NCBI GenBank assembly: GCA_030263665.1
Contig: SZPK01000011.1
Coordinates: forward strand, 1 to 64,000
Direction: 5' to 3'
Length of the DNA stretch: 64,000 nt
Source of the DNA: Villigracilis sp024434165
GTDB taxonomy: Bacteria; Chloroflexota; Anaerolineae; Anaerolineales; Villigracilaceae
The number at the start of each line of letters is the position of its first letter. Position 1 is the first letter of the stretch. The notes beneath the pieces were generated by a model. The model ran no database searches. It was not told the origin of the DNA and saw only the letters and a program-made list of their open reading frames with translations. The translations under genes and the position numbers were made by a program. This document shows positions 32,176 to 41,240 of the stretch, piece after piece.

Positions 32176-33132
32176 TTACAAATTTAACAACTCGCGGGTC
32201 TTTTGCAGCACTTCCTTTTGTAACTCGTCTAAACTTCCCTGTATATCTGCTCCTGCGGCGGCAGCATGCCCCCCGCCTTTGAAATATTTTGCAACCTGCG
32301 AGACGTCAATCCCCGGCGCAAGCGCACGCCAGGATATCTTCACGTGGTTATCGGGCTGTTCAACGAAAACCATTCCGATTTTGTTCCCGTCAATGGCGGA
32401 GATCATGTTGATGAGGTCCGCATCGTCGTTCCCGCCGTAGCCTGCGGACTTACGGTCGGCGAGGGTGAGCGTGCCCCAGACGATTCCGTTTTTGCTCTCG
32501 AGGCTGGAAAGCCCCGCGCCCCAGTATTTTGCGGCGGGGAAGGATTTCCGCACCAGGGACCGCATATAGATTTCAGGCAGGTTCACGCCGATTTCCATCA
32601 GCGCGGCGGCTTGACGGAGCGCCTCGGGCGTGGTGTTGGATGTGCGGAAGCCAAGCGTATCGGTGATGATGCCGGTCAGCAGGGCGGCGGCGATCGGCTT
32701 GGTGATGCTCATTCCCCATTCGGGCAGGTGGTTGGTTAGGATGGCCGCCGTGGCGACCTCGTCCGCTTCGATGAGGTTGAGTTTGCCGAACTTTTCGTTG
32801 GTCACGTGGTGGTCAATGTTGATATCAGGTTGACCGAAATTCTCGAACGCTTTCCCCGTCCGTTTGAAGTCGGCGCAGTCCACGGTGATGAAGGTATCAT
32901 GACCGCTGCCGGGTTCTTTTTTGATGAGTTCGCTTCCTTCGAGATATTTAAAGGAGGAAGGCACGCCGTCCACCAGCACCATTTCCACCGACTTGCCCGC
33001 GTCCTGCAGGGCGAGACCCAGCCCAAGCAGCGAACCGACGGCATCGCCATCGGGACGGACATGCGATGCGATAACGATCCGGTTCGCTGCGGCAAGCCTG
33101 TTTCGTATTTCCCCTGTGAGTTGTATATCCAC
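32176..33132 (-). CDS. nrnA: DHH/DHHA1 phosphoesterase (NrnA-like oligoribonuclease/pAp phosphatase)
   Basis: A 318-residue protein with the DHH-family motifs in order: SHVRPDGDAVGSLLGLG, VDCAD, the name-giving IDHH, and LLTGIITDTLGFR. The C-terminal DHHA1 motif GGGHAAAAGA binds substrate. It degrades nanoRNAs and 3'-phosphoadenosine 5'-phosphate with Mn2+. It lies between rbfA and truB, the common place for nrnA in Gram-positive-type operons. Confidence 0.93.
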   Translation of the reverse strand: MDIQLTGEIRNRLAAANRIVIASHVRPDGDAVGSLLGLGLALQDAGKSVEMVLVDGVPSSFKYLEGSELIKKEPGSGHDTFITVDCADFKRTGKAFENFGQPDINIDHHVTNEKFGKLNLIEADEVATAAILTNHLPEWGMSITKPIAAALLTGIITDTLGFRTSNTTPEALRQAAALMEIGVNLPEIYMRSLVRKSFPAAKYWGAGLSSLESKNGIVWGTLTLADRKSAGYGGNDDADLINMISAIDGNKIGMVFVEQPDNHVKISWRALAPGIDVSQVAKYFKGGGHAAAAGADIQGSLDELQKEVLQKTRELLNL

Positions 33133-33191
33133 TAATTTCCTCCGAATATGTTGTCGTTCATTGCCTTGTCTTTCGCGCCTCGCAGCGGCAT

Positions 33192-33542
33192 TTATTTCTT
33201 GTCTCTTAACCCTGCCAGAATCCTTTCGATGTGGTCTGCGTTCTCCGGCGTTGGATCCCAGTGGAATCTCAATTTGGGAAAGGTTCGCAGGTCCACGCGG
33301 GCGGCGAGGGTGCGCCGCAGGAAGCCGGAAGCCGATTCAAGCCCGGCTAGCACCTCGGCAGACCGCGCCGCACCCTCCACCGCAGAGACGTAGACGTCCG
33401 CAAAGGCGAGTTCACGATCCACCTTCACATCCGTTACGAAAATCTGGCGCAGGCGCGGGTCATTGACCTCGCGGAGCAGCAGCTCCGAGAGGTCCTGCCG
33501 GATGCGGTCTTCAATGCGTTTAATACGAATTCCAGATGGCAT
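33192..33542 (-). CDS. rbfA: Ribosome-binding factor A
   Basis: A 116-residue KH-like protein (MPSGIRIKRIEDRIRQDLSE, then VTDVKVDRELAFADVYVS and PKLRFHWDPT). ATG 33542 matches the family N-terminus; the upstream extension overlaps nothing conserved. RbfA helps mature the 30S 16S rRNA 5' end and cold adaptation. It lies 64 bases downstream of infB. Confidence 0.93.
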   Translation of the reverse strand: MPSGIRIKRIEDRIRQDLSELLLREVNDPRLRQIFVTDVKVDRELAFADVYVSAVEGAARSAEVLAGLESASGFLRRTLAARVDLRTFPKLRFHWDPTPENADHIERILAGLRDKK

Positions 33543-33606
33543 GGTTTTGCGTTTCGCACTATACGTGATGCCTGTTTCGTCTTCACAAAACGTGGAGCGC
33601 GAATTC

Positions 33607-35376
33607 CTATTCCAGAATATAACAAACCAGCGTATCGCCGATTTGGATGTCGCTGAAGTTTTTGAAGCCGACACCGCACTCATAACCCTGGCGAATCTCC
33701 CTGACATCCTCTTTTTCATGGCGCAGGGAGGAGAGGTCGCCTTCGTAGACGACATCTGCGCCGCGATACAGGCGCACCTTTGCGCCGCGCTTCAATTCGC
33801 CTTCGGTCACTTTGCAGCCCGCCACCCTGCCGAACTTGGAAGCGGAAAATACCTGCAAGACCTGGGCGCGTCCGAGGGTCTTTTCCACCAGGTCGGGTTC
33901 GAGCATGCCCTTGAGCGCTTTTTCGATGTCCTCGGTCATGCGGTAGATGATCTCGTACAGGCGGATGTCCACGCCTTCTTTTTCCGCCATGCGGCGGGCG
34001 TCCACATCTGCCTGCACATTGAAGCCGATGATGATGGCTTTCGAGGCGGCGGCGAGCATCACATCGTTATTGCCGATGTTGCCCGTTTCCGCGTGGAGCA
34101 CTTTCAGACCAATCTCGCCCGTGCCGAGTTTGTTCAATTCGGTGATGATCGGGTCGAGCGAGCCCTGCACGTCGGCTTTGACGATCAGGTTGAGTTCCTT
34201 TGCCTCGCCCGACTGCACCTTGCTGAACAGGTCTTCGAGCGAAACCTTCTTGCGCGACTGCGATTGGGACTTGACGGTTTCGAGGCGTTCCGCAACGATG
34301 GCGCGCGCTTCCTTTTCCGAACCGACCACCTCGAACAAATCCCCGGCGGAGGGTACATCGCTGAGTCCCATCACAGCCACCGGCGTGGAAGGACCCGCCT
34401 TCTTGATGGGCTTGCCTTTGTAATCGGTGATGGCGCGCAGTTTGCCGTGCGCGGTGCCTGCCACTACCACATCGCCCGCTTGAAGCGTCCCGTTTTGGAT
34501 GAGCAGGGTTGCGACCACGCCCTTCGATTTATCCAACTCCGCTTCGATGACCGTGCCGATGACCTTCCCATTGGGGTTGGCTTTGATGTCGTTGCTGTCT
34601 GCCACGAGCAGGATGCCTTCGAGCAGGTCGTCAATGCCTTTTTTCTGCTTTGCCGAGACGGGCACCACCATGGTGCTGCCGCCCCACTCGTCCGGCACGA
34701 GTTCGAGTTCCGCCAATTGCTGCTTGACGCGCTCCGGGTTGGCGTTGGGTTTATCCACTTTGTTCAATGCCACAAGGATTGGCACGCGCGCCGCCTTGGC
34801 ATGGGCAATGGCTTCCCTGGTCTGCGGCATCACGCCGTCGTCGGCGGCGACCACCAGCACGACAATATCCGCGCCTTGTGCGCCGCGCGCGCGCATCTGT
34901 GTGAACGCCGCGTGACCGGGCGTATCGAGGAAGGTGATCAAACGTCCCTTCATTTCGACTTGATATGCGCCGATGTGCTGGGTAATGCCGCCCGCCTCCC
35001 CTGCGGCAACATCCGTCGAGCGAATGGCATCCAAAAGGCTGGTCTTGCCGTGGTCCACATGACCGAGAATGGTCACCACCGGTGGGCGGGGCTTCAACTG
35101 CGATTTATCCTCCCCCGCGATCATCTGCCGCCAGAGCGGCACCTCGCCAACCTCCTCCCTGATGCTTTCCTCCACAACCTCCGGGACAGCCTCAAACCCG
35201 TATTCCGCAACCACAATGGCGGCGGTATCGAAATCCACCGTCTGGTTGATGGTTGCCATGACGCCGTTCGTCATCAATTTTTTGATCAGTTCGATTGGGC
35301 TTTTTTCGATCTTCTGAGCCAGGTCCCGCACCACAATCGCGGCGGGGAGCTCGATTTTATGTCCGTTGCTGCTCAT
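33607..35376 (-). CDS. infB: Translation initiation factor IF-2 (short form)
   Basis: A 589-residue protein. A short N-terminal IF2_N domain (about 5-75) leads directly to the G domain: GHVDHGKTSLL (P-loop), DTPGHAAF, and NKVDKPNA. Domains II, III and IV follow. The long charged N-terminal region of enterobacterial IF-2 is missing, a normal variation. IF-2 places initiator tRNA on the 30S subunit. AGGAGG lies upstream of ATG 35376. Confidence 0.97.
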   Translation of the reverse strand: MSSNGHKIELPAAIVVRDLAQKIEKSPIELIKKLMTNGVMATINQTVDFDTAAIVVAEYGFEAVPEVVEESIREEVGEVPLWRQMIAGEDKSQLKPRPPVVTILGHVDHGKTSLLDAIRSTDVAAGEAGGITQHIGAYQVEMKGRLITFLDTPGHAAFTQMRARGAQGADIVVLVVAADDGVMPQTREAIAHAKAARVPILVALNKVDKPNANPERVKQQLAELELVPDEWGGSTMVVPVSAKQKKGIDDLLEGILLVADSNDIKANPNGKVIGTVIEAELDKSKGVVATLLIQNGTLQAGDVVVAGTAHGKLRAITDYKGKPIKKAGPSTPVAVMGLSDVPSAGDLFEVVGSEKEARAIVAERLETVKSQSQSRKKVSLEDLFSKVQSGEAKELNLIVKADVQGSLDPIITELNKLGTGEIGLKVLHAETGNIGNNDVMLAAASKAIIIGFNVQADVDARRMAEKEGVDIRLYEIIYRMTEDIEKALKGMLEPDLVEKTLGRAQVLQVFSASKFGRVAGCKVTEGELKRGAKVRLYRGADVVYEGDLSSLRHEKEDVREIRQGYECGVGFKNFSDIQIGDTLVCYILE

Positions 35377-35449
35377 AAGCCACCTCCTTTCCAGTCTGAA
35401 AACTTGTCGTTCATACCGCCGGGCAGCCTGTGAGCGAGTGGCTAATCGT

Positions 35450-35761
35450 TCACATTGTCTGACCTTCGGTCTCTGCTTCGGGCGGCAGAGAGTTCATAAA
35501 TTCTTCCAAACGGACGCGGTCAGCCTGGTTTAATTCCGTCTTCAACGCATGTCCCAGCGCGCCCTTCAGCCCGCGCGCCCAGCATGAACGACGATCATGC
35601 AGGTAGGCGCCGCGCCCAGCCAGTTTGCCGGTCGGGTCCACGCGTACCCCCTCTTCCGTGCGGACGATTCGAATCATCTGCCTCTTCGGCAGCACTTCCC
35701 GGCATCCCACGCAAGTGCGCTGGGGAACATGCTTTACACGTTGTACAGGTTTCTTTGCCAC
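35450..35761 (-). CDS. ylxR: YlxR/RnpM family RNA-binding protein
   Basis: A 103-residue protein with the family signature RTCVGCREVLPKRQMIRIVR near residue 14 and GRGAYLHDRRSCW. It is the usual small gene between nusA and infB. Members bind RNA and were linked to RNase P control in Bacillus. Its C-terminal tail is slightly longer than the family core. Confidence 0.92.
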   Translation of the reverse strand: MAKKPVQRVKHVPQRTCVGCREVLPKRQMIRIVRTEEGVRVDPTGKLAGRGAYLHDRRSCWARGLKGALGHALKTELNQADRVRLEEFMNSLPPEAETEGQTM

Positions 35762-35775
35762 GTCCGATCAGCTCT

Positions 35776-35809
35776 CCCTCACCCTAACCCCTCTCCCATG
35801 GAGAGAGGG
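35776..35809 (-). repeat. CCCTCACCC palindromic repeat, copy 2
   Basis: Lies in the nusA-ylxR spacer. The block CCCTCACCC, then CCTCTCCCATGGAGAGAGGG, is self-complementary and corresponds to the reverse complement of the block at 17434-17465. It could act as a hairpin inside the operon mRNA. Confidence 0.6.
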
Positions 35810-35856
35810 ACTCCCTTCCTTCTGTGGGGAAGGGTCGGAGATGAGGGCATGTACTA

Positions 35857-37725
35857 CTACCATTCCTCTTCGCCGCCGCCGCTGCGTTTGTGCTTCTTGC
35901 GGGTGACGACTTCACCAAGTTCTTCATCGAATTCCAGAGCCACGCCCTTCTTCTTGCCTTTCTTGTCCTTCTTCTTGTCGCCAGACGCATCTTCGTCGGC
36001 ATCCCCGGCGGCTTGGAACATTTCGGGCTTCATCTGGAACAACTCATCGAGCGAAACGCCATCCTTGGAGACTTCCCCATCCTCTTCTGCTTTCTCGACG
36101 ACTTTCCTCGCTTCTTTCTTCCTTTCAGCCTGCTTCTCCGCACCGGGCGTTTCCTCCGCCGCAGCCGGTTCCGCTGCCGCGGTCGCCGCGGCTTCTTCCT
36201 GCACGGGAACAGCCTCCGCCTCGGGGAAGGACAGCGCCGCCAGCGACTCTTCGATATTCTGAATGGCTTTCGATCCGATGCCTGCCAGCCCCAGCACCTT
36301 ATTGGCGTTGGTCTTCATGTCGAACATCAGTTGACCCGCCGTCTCATAGCCGGCTTCGGTCAGGATGTTATAAATATGTTCTTTAAGACCGGAAATCTGG
36401 TCGAGCGGCGTGTTGAAAGCGGCGGCGGGAATATCCGCGCGCGCGGCGGAAATGCGTTCGTCCTCCTCGCGCGAGGCTTCTTCTTTGACCTGAATCATGC
36501 GGCGTTCCACCCGGTCCACAAATTGACCGAGCAGGGTATATTCTTCCGGCGTAATGGGGCGGTTCTCCGCCTTTTTCGCCAGGATCTCCTCCACCAGCGG
36601 CATCTGTTCCGCCGCGCCGGGCAGCATTGCTGCCAGTTCCGGGTCCGACTGCATTTTGACCAGCGCGTCGCCCGCGGCTTCGGTCAGCGATTTGATGTCA
36701 ATGCGCCAGCCGGTCAGTTTGGCGGCGAGGCGGGCGTTCTGTCCATCGCGCCCGATGGCAAGACTCAACTGGTCTTCCCCCACCACCACGGTTGCAGTGC
36801 GCGCGCCTTCGTCTTCGGAGAGATAGACCCCGGTCACACGCGCCGGGCTGATGGCTTTGGAAATATACACCACCGGGTCGGGGTCCCACTGGATGATGTC
36901 AATCTTCTCGTCGTGCAATTCCTTGACGATAGCCTGGATGCGCACGCCCTTCATGCCCACGCATGCGCCGACCGGGTCAATGCCCGGCTGGGTGGCGGAA
37001 ACCGCCACCTTGGCGCGCGCGCCGGGTTCGCGCGCAATGGCGCGAATCTCGACAATGCCGTGATAGATCTCCGGCACTTCGTTTTCCATCAGGCGGCGCA
37101 GGAAGTTGCGGTGCGCGCGCGAGAGGATGATCTGCGGACCGCGCGTGCCGTCCTTCACTTCCATCACCACCGCGCGCACGCGGTCGTGCAGTTTCAATTT
37201 TTCGCCGGGGATGCGCTGGTTGTTCGGCATCACCCCCTCGGCTTTCATATCCAGACCGATGGTCACGCCGGTGGCGTTGATCGTTTGCACCAGACCCGAA
37301 ACGATCTCGCCTTCCTGGCGCTGGAAGTATTCCATCTGGTTCGAGCGTTCCGCCTCGCGGATGCGCTGTTGAATCACCTGCCGGGCGGTCTGAGCCGCCA
37401 CGCGCCCAAAATCTGCGGGCGTACTTTCCACGAGGAGCATATCCCCGGGCTGCACATCCGGATTCACCCTGCGCGCCTCTTCCAGCAATACTTCGGTGCG
37501 CGCGTCCACCACGCTGTCTTCCACCACTTCCTTCTCGGCGAAAACGGTGACGACCCCGGTTTCAGGATTCAGTTTGGCTTCCACATGCTGTGCCGTCGAG
37601 GCTCCCACTGCGCGCCGGTAGGCGGAGACCATCGCCGACTCGATTGCGGAGATGACCACATCCTTGGCGAGCTGTTTTTCTTCCAACACTTCGTTGAAAG
37701 CCAGCGCAAAATCATTCTTTGCCAT
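35857..37725 (-). CDS. nusA: Transcription termination/antitermination protein NusA
   Basis: A 622-residue protein. NusA N-terminal domain (about 1-125), S1 domain (about 130-200), then KH1 and KH2 (VGACVGMKGVRIQAIVKEL, IGRDGQNARLAAKLTGWRIDI). A long C-terminal extension includes a helix-hairpin-helix (LAGIGSKAIQNIEESLA) and a low-complexity Glu/Ala/Lys tail. It binds RNA polymerase and modulates pausing. The start ATG 37725 was chosen for fit to the family (MAKNDFALAFNEVLEEK). It heads the nusA-ylxR-infB operon; the rimP gene that often precedes it is absent here. Confidence 0.96.
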   Translation of the reverse strand: MAKNDFALAFNEVLEEKQLAKDVVISAIESAMVSAYRRAVGASTAQHVEAKLNPETGVVTVFAEKEVVEDSVVDARTEVLLEEARRVNPDVQPGDMLLVESTPADFGRVAAQTARQVIQQRIREAERSNQMEYFQRQEGEIVSGLVQTINATGVTIGLDMKAEGVMPNNQRIPGEKLKLHDRVRAVVMEVKDGTRGPQIILSRAHRNFLRRLMENEVPEIYHGIVEIRAIAREPGARAKVAVSATQPGIDPVGACVGMKGVRIQAIVKELHDEKIDIIQWDPDPVVYISKAISPARVTGVYLSEDEGARTATVVVGEDQLSLAIGRDGQNARLAAKLTGWRIDIKSLTEAAGDALVKMQSDPELAAMLPGAAEQMPLVEEILAKKAENRPITPEEYTLLGQFVDRVERRMIQVKEEASREEDERISAARADIPAAAFNTPLDQISGLKEHIYNILTEAGYETAGQLMFDMKTNANKVLGLAGIGSKAIQNIEESLAALSFPEAEAVPVQEEAAATAAAEPAAAEETPGAEKQAERKKEARKVVEKAEEDGEVSKDGVSLDELFQMKPEMFQAAGDADEDASGDKKKDKKGKKKGVALEFDEELGEVVTRKKHKRSGGGEEEW

Positions 37726-37862
37726 ACGTTCTTGCTCCAAAGCTCCTTTATAAGCGAAGAAGTGGGGGCTACCCACTTCTCGGTGACTTCGTTATTGGGT
37801 TGTCCCGTACGCGCGACATTTTAGCATAAAGGGTTATGGTGCGCAAGGTATAATCTTTTCTC

Positions 37863-38597
37863 ATGACACAGCGAAACCTATCCAAAGCCGCCCTGCGCGG
37901 AGAACCTTCCTATGTGTGGAGAGCCGGTCAGCAGCGGCGGCTGGACATGATCATAAAATTTGCCGGCGAACGAATGCAGGGACACGTTTTGGAGAACGGC
38001 TGCGGTGTGGGAATGTACGTTGAAAAGATGACCGCCCTGGGCGCGGACGTGACCGGGCTGGAATTCGACTTTGACCGCGCCCGCGATGCAAAGGTCAACT
38101 CGGAGAAGATCATCAACGCCGCCGGGGAATTCCTCCCGCTTCCTGCCAGGACCTTCGACCTGATCCTCAGCCATGAAGTGATCGAACACGTTCAGGATGA
38201 CCGCTCCGCGATTGGCGAAATGATCCGCGTATTGAAAGCGGGCGGGCGCGCGGCGATCTTTTGCCCCAACCGCGGCTATCCCTTTGAAACGCACGGCATC
38301 TTTTGGAAAGAGAAGTATTATTTTGGCAACAAGCCTTTTGTAAATTATCTTCCCCGCAAATGGCGCGATAAACTCGCCCCACACGTGCGTGTGTATTCCC
38401 GCCGCGACCTGCAAAAACTATTCGACGGCTTGCCAGTGAAATTCATCGAACGCACGATTGTCTTCGGCGCGTACGATAACATCATCGCGCGCTTTGGAAT
38501 CTTCGGAAAATTTTTGCGCGCCGTGTTGCAGTTTTTGGAAAAAACGCCCCTGAAAATATTTGGCTTGTCCCATTTCTGGGTAGTGGAGAAGGTGTAA
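37863..38597 (+). CDS. Class I SAM-dependent methyltransferase
   Basis: A 244-residue protein with the SAM-binding motif LENGCGVGMYVEKM (about 43-56), acidic loop GLEFD, and the post-I segment FDLILSHEVIEHVQDD, typical of the Methyltransf_11 group. Members methylate small molecules, lipids or glycans. It is transcribed away from nusA. A degenerate second copy of its last 44 bases follows its stop codon. Confidence 0.82.
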   Translation: MTQRNLSKAALRGEPSYVWRAGQQRRLDMIIKFAGERMQGHVLENGCGVGMYVEKMTALGADVTGLEFDFDRARDAKVNSEKIINAAGEFLPLPARTFDLILSHEVIEHVQDDRSAIGEMIRVLKAGGRAAIFCPNRGYPFETHGIFWKEKYYFGNKPFVNYLPRKWRDKLAPHVRVYSRRDLQKLFDGLPVKFIERTIVFGAYDNIIARFGIFGKFLRAVLQFLEKTPLKIFGLSHFWVVEKV

Positions 38598-38620
38598 TAT
38601 GCTTGGGTGGAAATGACCGC

Positions 38621-38663
38621 TGAAAAAGTTTGGCTTGTCCAATTTTGGGCGATGGAGGGGATG
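38621..38663 (+). pseudogene. Degenerate duplicate of the methyltransferase 3' end
   Basis: Starting TGAAAAAGTTTGGCTTGTCC, this block repeats the last coding bases of the methyltransferase (38551-38594) at a 70-base offset with several substitutions and small gaps. The encoded start LKKFGLSNF mirrors LKIFGLSHF of the intact gene and then loses frame. It is best explained as a remnant of a duplicated homologous gene. The rest of the spacer 38598-38969 shows two hairpins but no gene. Confidence 0.55.
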
Positions 38664-38926
38664 CGGCTGTATTGCGGCTTCCGCGTGGGAGCATTCTTTG
38701 CTCAACGTATTAATTGATCACCGGTAATTCCTTCCAACCCCGGATGGGAATGCCGGAGCGCGTTTGTCCAGACTGTCCTGCGTAGGTAACGTCCCATCTC
38801 TTTTTGATTACCCGCTTCCTGGAGATAGGAAAATACCTGTTGTGAAATGGCTCTGCGGATCATGGAGGGAGGTGTAGCAGAAACCTGACAATTTTCAATC
38901 CGACTGAAAAACTGTCAGGGATACAA

Positions 38927-38959
38927 AAACCTCCGGGGTCTCGAAGACCTCAGAGGTTT
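38927..38959 (-). terminator. Terminator of the 140-residue protein gene
   Basis: AAACCTC (38927-38933) pairs with 38953-38959, with an inner GGTCT/AGACC stem. The minus strand continues into a T run. A second hairpin with CCTGACA/TGTCAGG arms (38884-38919) lies just beyond. Confidence 0.7.
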
Positions 38960-38969
38960 AGTGTTTGGC

Positions 38970-39392
38970 TCATTCTCCTTGATCCCCCGCGCTTCCCGGC
39001 TGTTCCACGCGGACCACTTCACCATGATAGTTGATGACCACCTTGAAGCCCATCATTCCCAAATAAGCACGCATTTCTTCGGGGAAGCCGGTCTGCATCA
39101 GCGCATCGAACTGCTTGTCAATGTTCTTCAACTGCTGTTCGATCATCGCTTTGGAAAACGGATCGTCCTGACCGAGCATTTTGGCGGTCTGCTCAGAGAG
39201 GATGTCTTCGCTGCCTTTCATCATCTCCGCCATCTGGTTCAGCACGGCGCGGTCCACCTGCTCGGCGGGGATGTGACGCTTGAAACCGTCGTCGTCCACC
39301 ACGTAGGCGGGTTCACTGCCGATGGAAGCGGTTTGTACGGCGTTGCCGTCTTCGTCCACGACGAGACCGGCGAAAAGGGGAGTGTTGGACAT
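38970..39392 (-). CDS. Hypothetical protein, 140 residues
   Basis: An acidic soluble protein with no recognised family. A short beta-rich N-terminus (LFAGLVVDEDGNAVQTASIG) contains a self-complete YVVDDDGFKRHI segment. A long helical middle region is rich in Met, Gln and Glu, and the protein ends in a strand pair (FKVVINYHGEVVRVEQ). It has a good ribosome-binding site and ends at a terminator, so it is a real gene. It is followed in the same direction by the LURP-like gene upstream at 39457-40032. Confidence 0.6.
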   Translation of the reverse strand: MSNTPLFAGLVVDEDGNAVQTASIGSEPAYVVDDDGFKRHIPAEQVDRAVLNQMAEMMKGSEDILSEQTAKMLGQDDPFSKAMIEQQLKNIDKQFDALMQTGFPEEMRAYLGMMGFKVVINYHGEVVRVEQPGSAGDQGE

Positions 39393-39456
39393 GGGAAAGC
39401 CCTCTTTCTTCTTTCCCCTTTCATTTTATGACAGGAAAGAAGAAAGAATGCAGGGA

Positions 39457-40032
39457 TTAAGATTGCCTTCCTTCAATTGCGGCGAGCAGAATCCCAGCCG
39501 CAACGCCGAGACGGCGGTCCAACTGATGGGCGACGTCCATGCTGAAGTCCATGGTTAACTGGTAGGTGAAGGGATTGAAATTCTGGCGCAGGTCCGCCAC
39601 GCGGGCGCCGCCGATGGTGATGTCATAGTTCTGGGGGATGAGTCCGGTCAGAAAACGGCGCAGCAATGCCATGCCCATGCTGTCTTCGAACAATAATCCG
39701 ATGACATTATCGCCCACGTCGAGCACTTCCCATTCGTCGCGCAAAATGGACTTGAGCCCCCTGCGCCGCAGTGCGCCGACCTTCATACCGGTGGCGCTGT
39801 CCACCACGTCGAAGGCGGCGGAGAAGTCAATGATCTGGCGGGCTTTGATCATCAGCACTTCCTGCGTTTTGCTTTCATCGGCGTAGACACGAATGTCCTC
39901 GCGCAGGCGGAACATCTTCTGCTCGCTGAACATGACCAGCCTGCCGCTGGGGTCGTAAAAGCGGAATTTGCCGGTCAGCGCAAAGACCTGGCGTTTGAGA
40001 GTGTACTGGTTAAATTGAAAAACGGGGTTCAT
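39457..40032 (-). CDS. LURP-one/scramblase-like (Tubby C-terminal fold) protein
   Basis: A 191-residue protein. Pairs of strands such as GKFRFYDPSGRLVMFSEQKMFRLREDIRVYAD, with recurring conservative turns, and a hydrophobic C-terminal helix (RLGVAAGILLAAIE) fit the LURP-one/phospholipid-scramblase-related family. Bacterial members (YxjI type) are uncharacterised. ATG 40032 follows GAGGAAAAGAG. The assignment rests on fold-like pattern only. Confidence 0.55.
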   Translation of the reverse strand: MNPVFQFNQYTLKRQVFALTGKFRFYDPSGRLVMFSEQKMFRLREDIRVYADESKTQEVLMIKARQIIDFSAAFDVVDSATGMKVGALRRRGLKSILRDEWEVLDVGDNVIGLLFEDSMGMALLRRFLTGLIPQNYDITIGGARVADLRQNFNPFTYQLTMDFSMDVAHQLDRRLGVAAGILLAAIEGRQS

Positions 40033-40154
40033 CTCTTTTCCTCTTTGAGTGTGATTGGAGTACGCTGTTTTCCCCAGCATACCACTTTACGCGAATCCTT
40101 GTCCGCCTCAAAGGTACTATCTGTATAATAAATTGCCGGTGACCGCCGCCTGTG

Positions 40155-41177
40155 CTATTCAACGATCACCTTCGTCCCCTGACCGGGCTGGTGCAGGTAA
40201 TCCACATTCGGCGGCACGACGGGTTCGGTCCAGCGGTACACCCATTTGGAGACGCTCGAAGGCAGGTTGACACAGCCGTTACTGCGCGGACGCCCATAGT
40301 CGTTGTGCCAGTACGTCCCGTGGAAGGCGTGACCCATGCCGGTGAAGAAGGAAACCCACGGTACGCCCGGCAGGTTGTAGATATTTGCCACCGCATCGCC
40401 GCGGTTGGTCATGTGGATGGACGGTCCCTTGTGAAAAGTGAACCACTCGCCTTTGGGGGTATCCGTCCCGCGCTGCCCGCTGGAACAACGGACGGAGAGC
40501 ACCATCGTTTCGCCTTCAAAGGCAGTGACCATTTGATTGGCGATATCCACGTGGAGCAATTTCATCTCGTTGGGAACCTCCGGGGAAAGCAGGGTCAGTT
40601 CCTCGTCCGGGATGATGCGCAGGTTATGCGCCGGGACGTAGAAGGACTTCTTGTATTCCTTGTCGTAGATTTCGTACCAGACCGTCTTTTCCTCGCGGGT
40701 GACGACGACCTTCTTGACCCAGTGCGTGGTTTCGTAAAAGATGCGGTGTGCGTTCTTTGCGTGAAAATACGGCGCAAGATAGGTGAGACTGTACGGAACG
40801 CTGACTTCGGCAAGTTTGCCCTCGGCGGGAATTTCATAGACCGGCTTTTGATATTTTGTCTCCACCGGTTGCAGCCAGCCGGAGTAGGTGTAGCCGCCGT
40901 CCAGCTGGTACCAGGTGGTGTTGAATTTGTTGTCAATGCCGTCGCCCTGCATTTCGCCGAGCAGCGGCACTACTTCATCCACGCGCAGGCGTGCGATCTC
41001 ATTTGCAAGCAGGGACGGCGCATCGAAGACGCGCACGCCGCTCCAGATGGCGCGCCCATGCGAGGCGGGGGGAGCAGCCAAGGCGCGGTCAACGCCCAGT
41101 TCGGAGAGAACCAGCCCGAGCGCGCCCGAGGCGGTCAGTTTCAAAAAGTCACGGCGGGAAAGTTGGGAAAGGCTCAT
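40155..41177 (-). CDS. L,D-transpeptidase (YkuD), Tat-type signal, SNGC variant
   Basis: A 340-residue protein with a Tat-like signal (SRRDFLKLTASGALG). SH3-like segments cover about 40-200, and a YkuD domain the last 120 residues. Catalytic features are H in GHAFHGTYWHNDYG and the nucleophile in RPRSNGCVNL. The family motif is SHGC; here His is Asn. YkuD enzymes form 3-3 crosslinks or attach proteins to peptidoglycan using a cysteine thioester. First of four neighbouring minus-strand YkuD genes; a 340-residue sister with an intact motif is immediately upstream. Confidence 0.88.
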   Translation of the reverse strand: MSLSQLSRRDFLKLTASGALGLVLSELGVDRALAAPPASHGRAIWSGVRVFDAPSLLANEIARLRVDEVVPLLGEMQGDGIDNKFNTTWYQLDGGYTYSGWLQPVETKYQKPVYEIPAEGKLAEVSVPYSLTYLAPYFHAKNAHRIFYETTHWVKKVVVTREEKTVWYEIYDKEYKKSFYVPAHNLRIIPDEELTLLSPEVPNEMKLLHVDIANQMVTAFEGETMVLSVRCSSGQRGTDTPKGEWFTFHKGPSIHMTNRGDAVANIYNLPGVPWVSFFTGMGHAFHGTYWHNDYGRPRSNGCVNLPSSVSKWVYRWTEPVVPPNVDYLHQPGQGTKVIVE

Positions 41178-41240
41178 GGTTATAAGATGATTCCTGTATC
41201 CGAATTCTAACGATGAAGTTTGAGAGGGAGTTTAGGCGGA

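Noticed and set aside
33463..35433. A 656-codon open frame on the plus strand opposite infB
   Set aside because: It mirrors the codon pattern of infB and rbfA. The translation is His/Arg-rich without any family signature, and it has no ribosome-binding site. It is an antisense artefact of GC-rich codons.
35890..37824. A 644-codon open frame on the plus strand opposite nusA
   Set aside because: Same reason: it is the shadow of nusA third-codon-position bias and has no recognisable domain.
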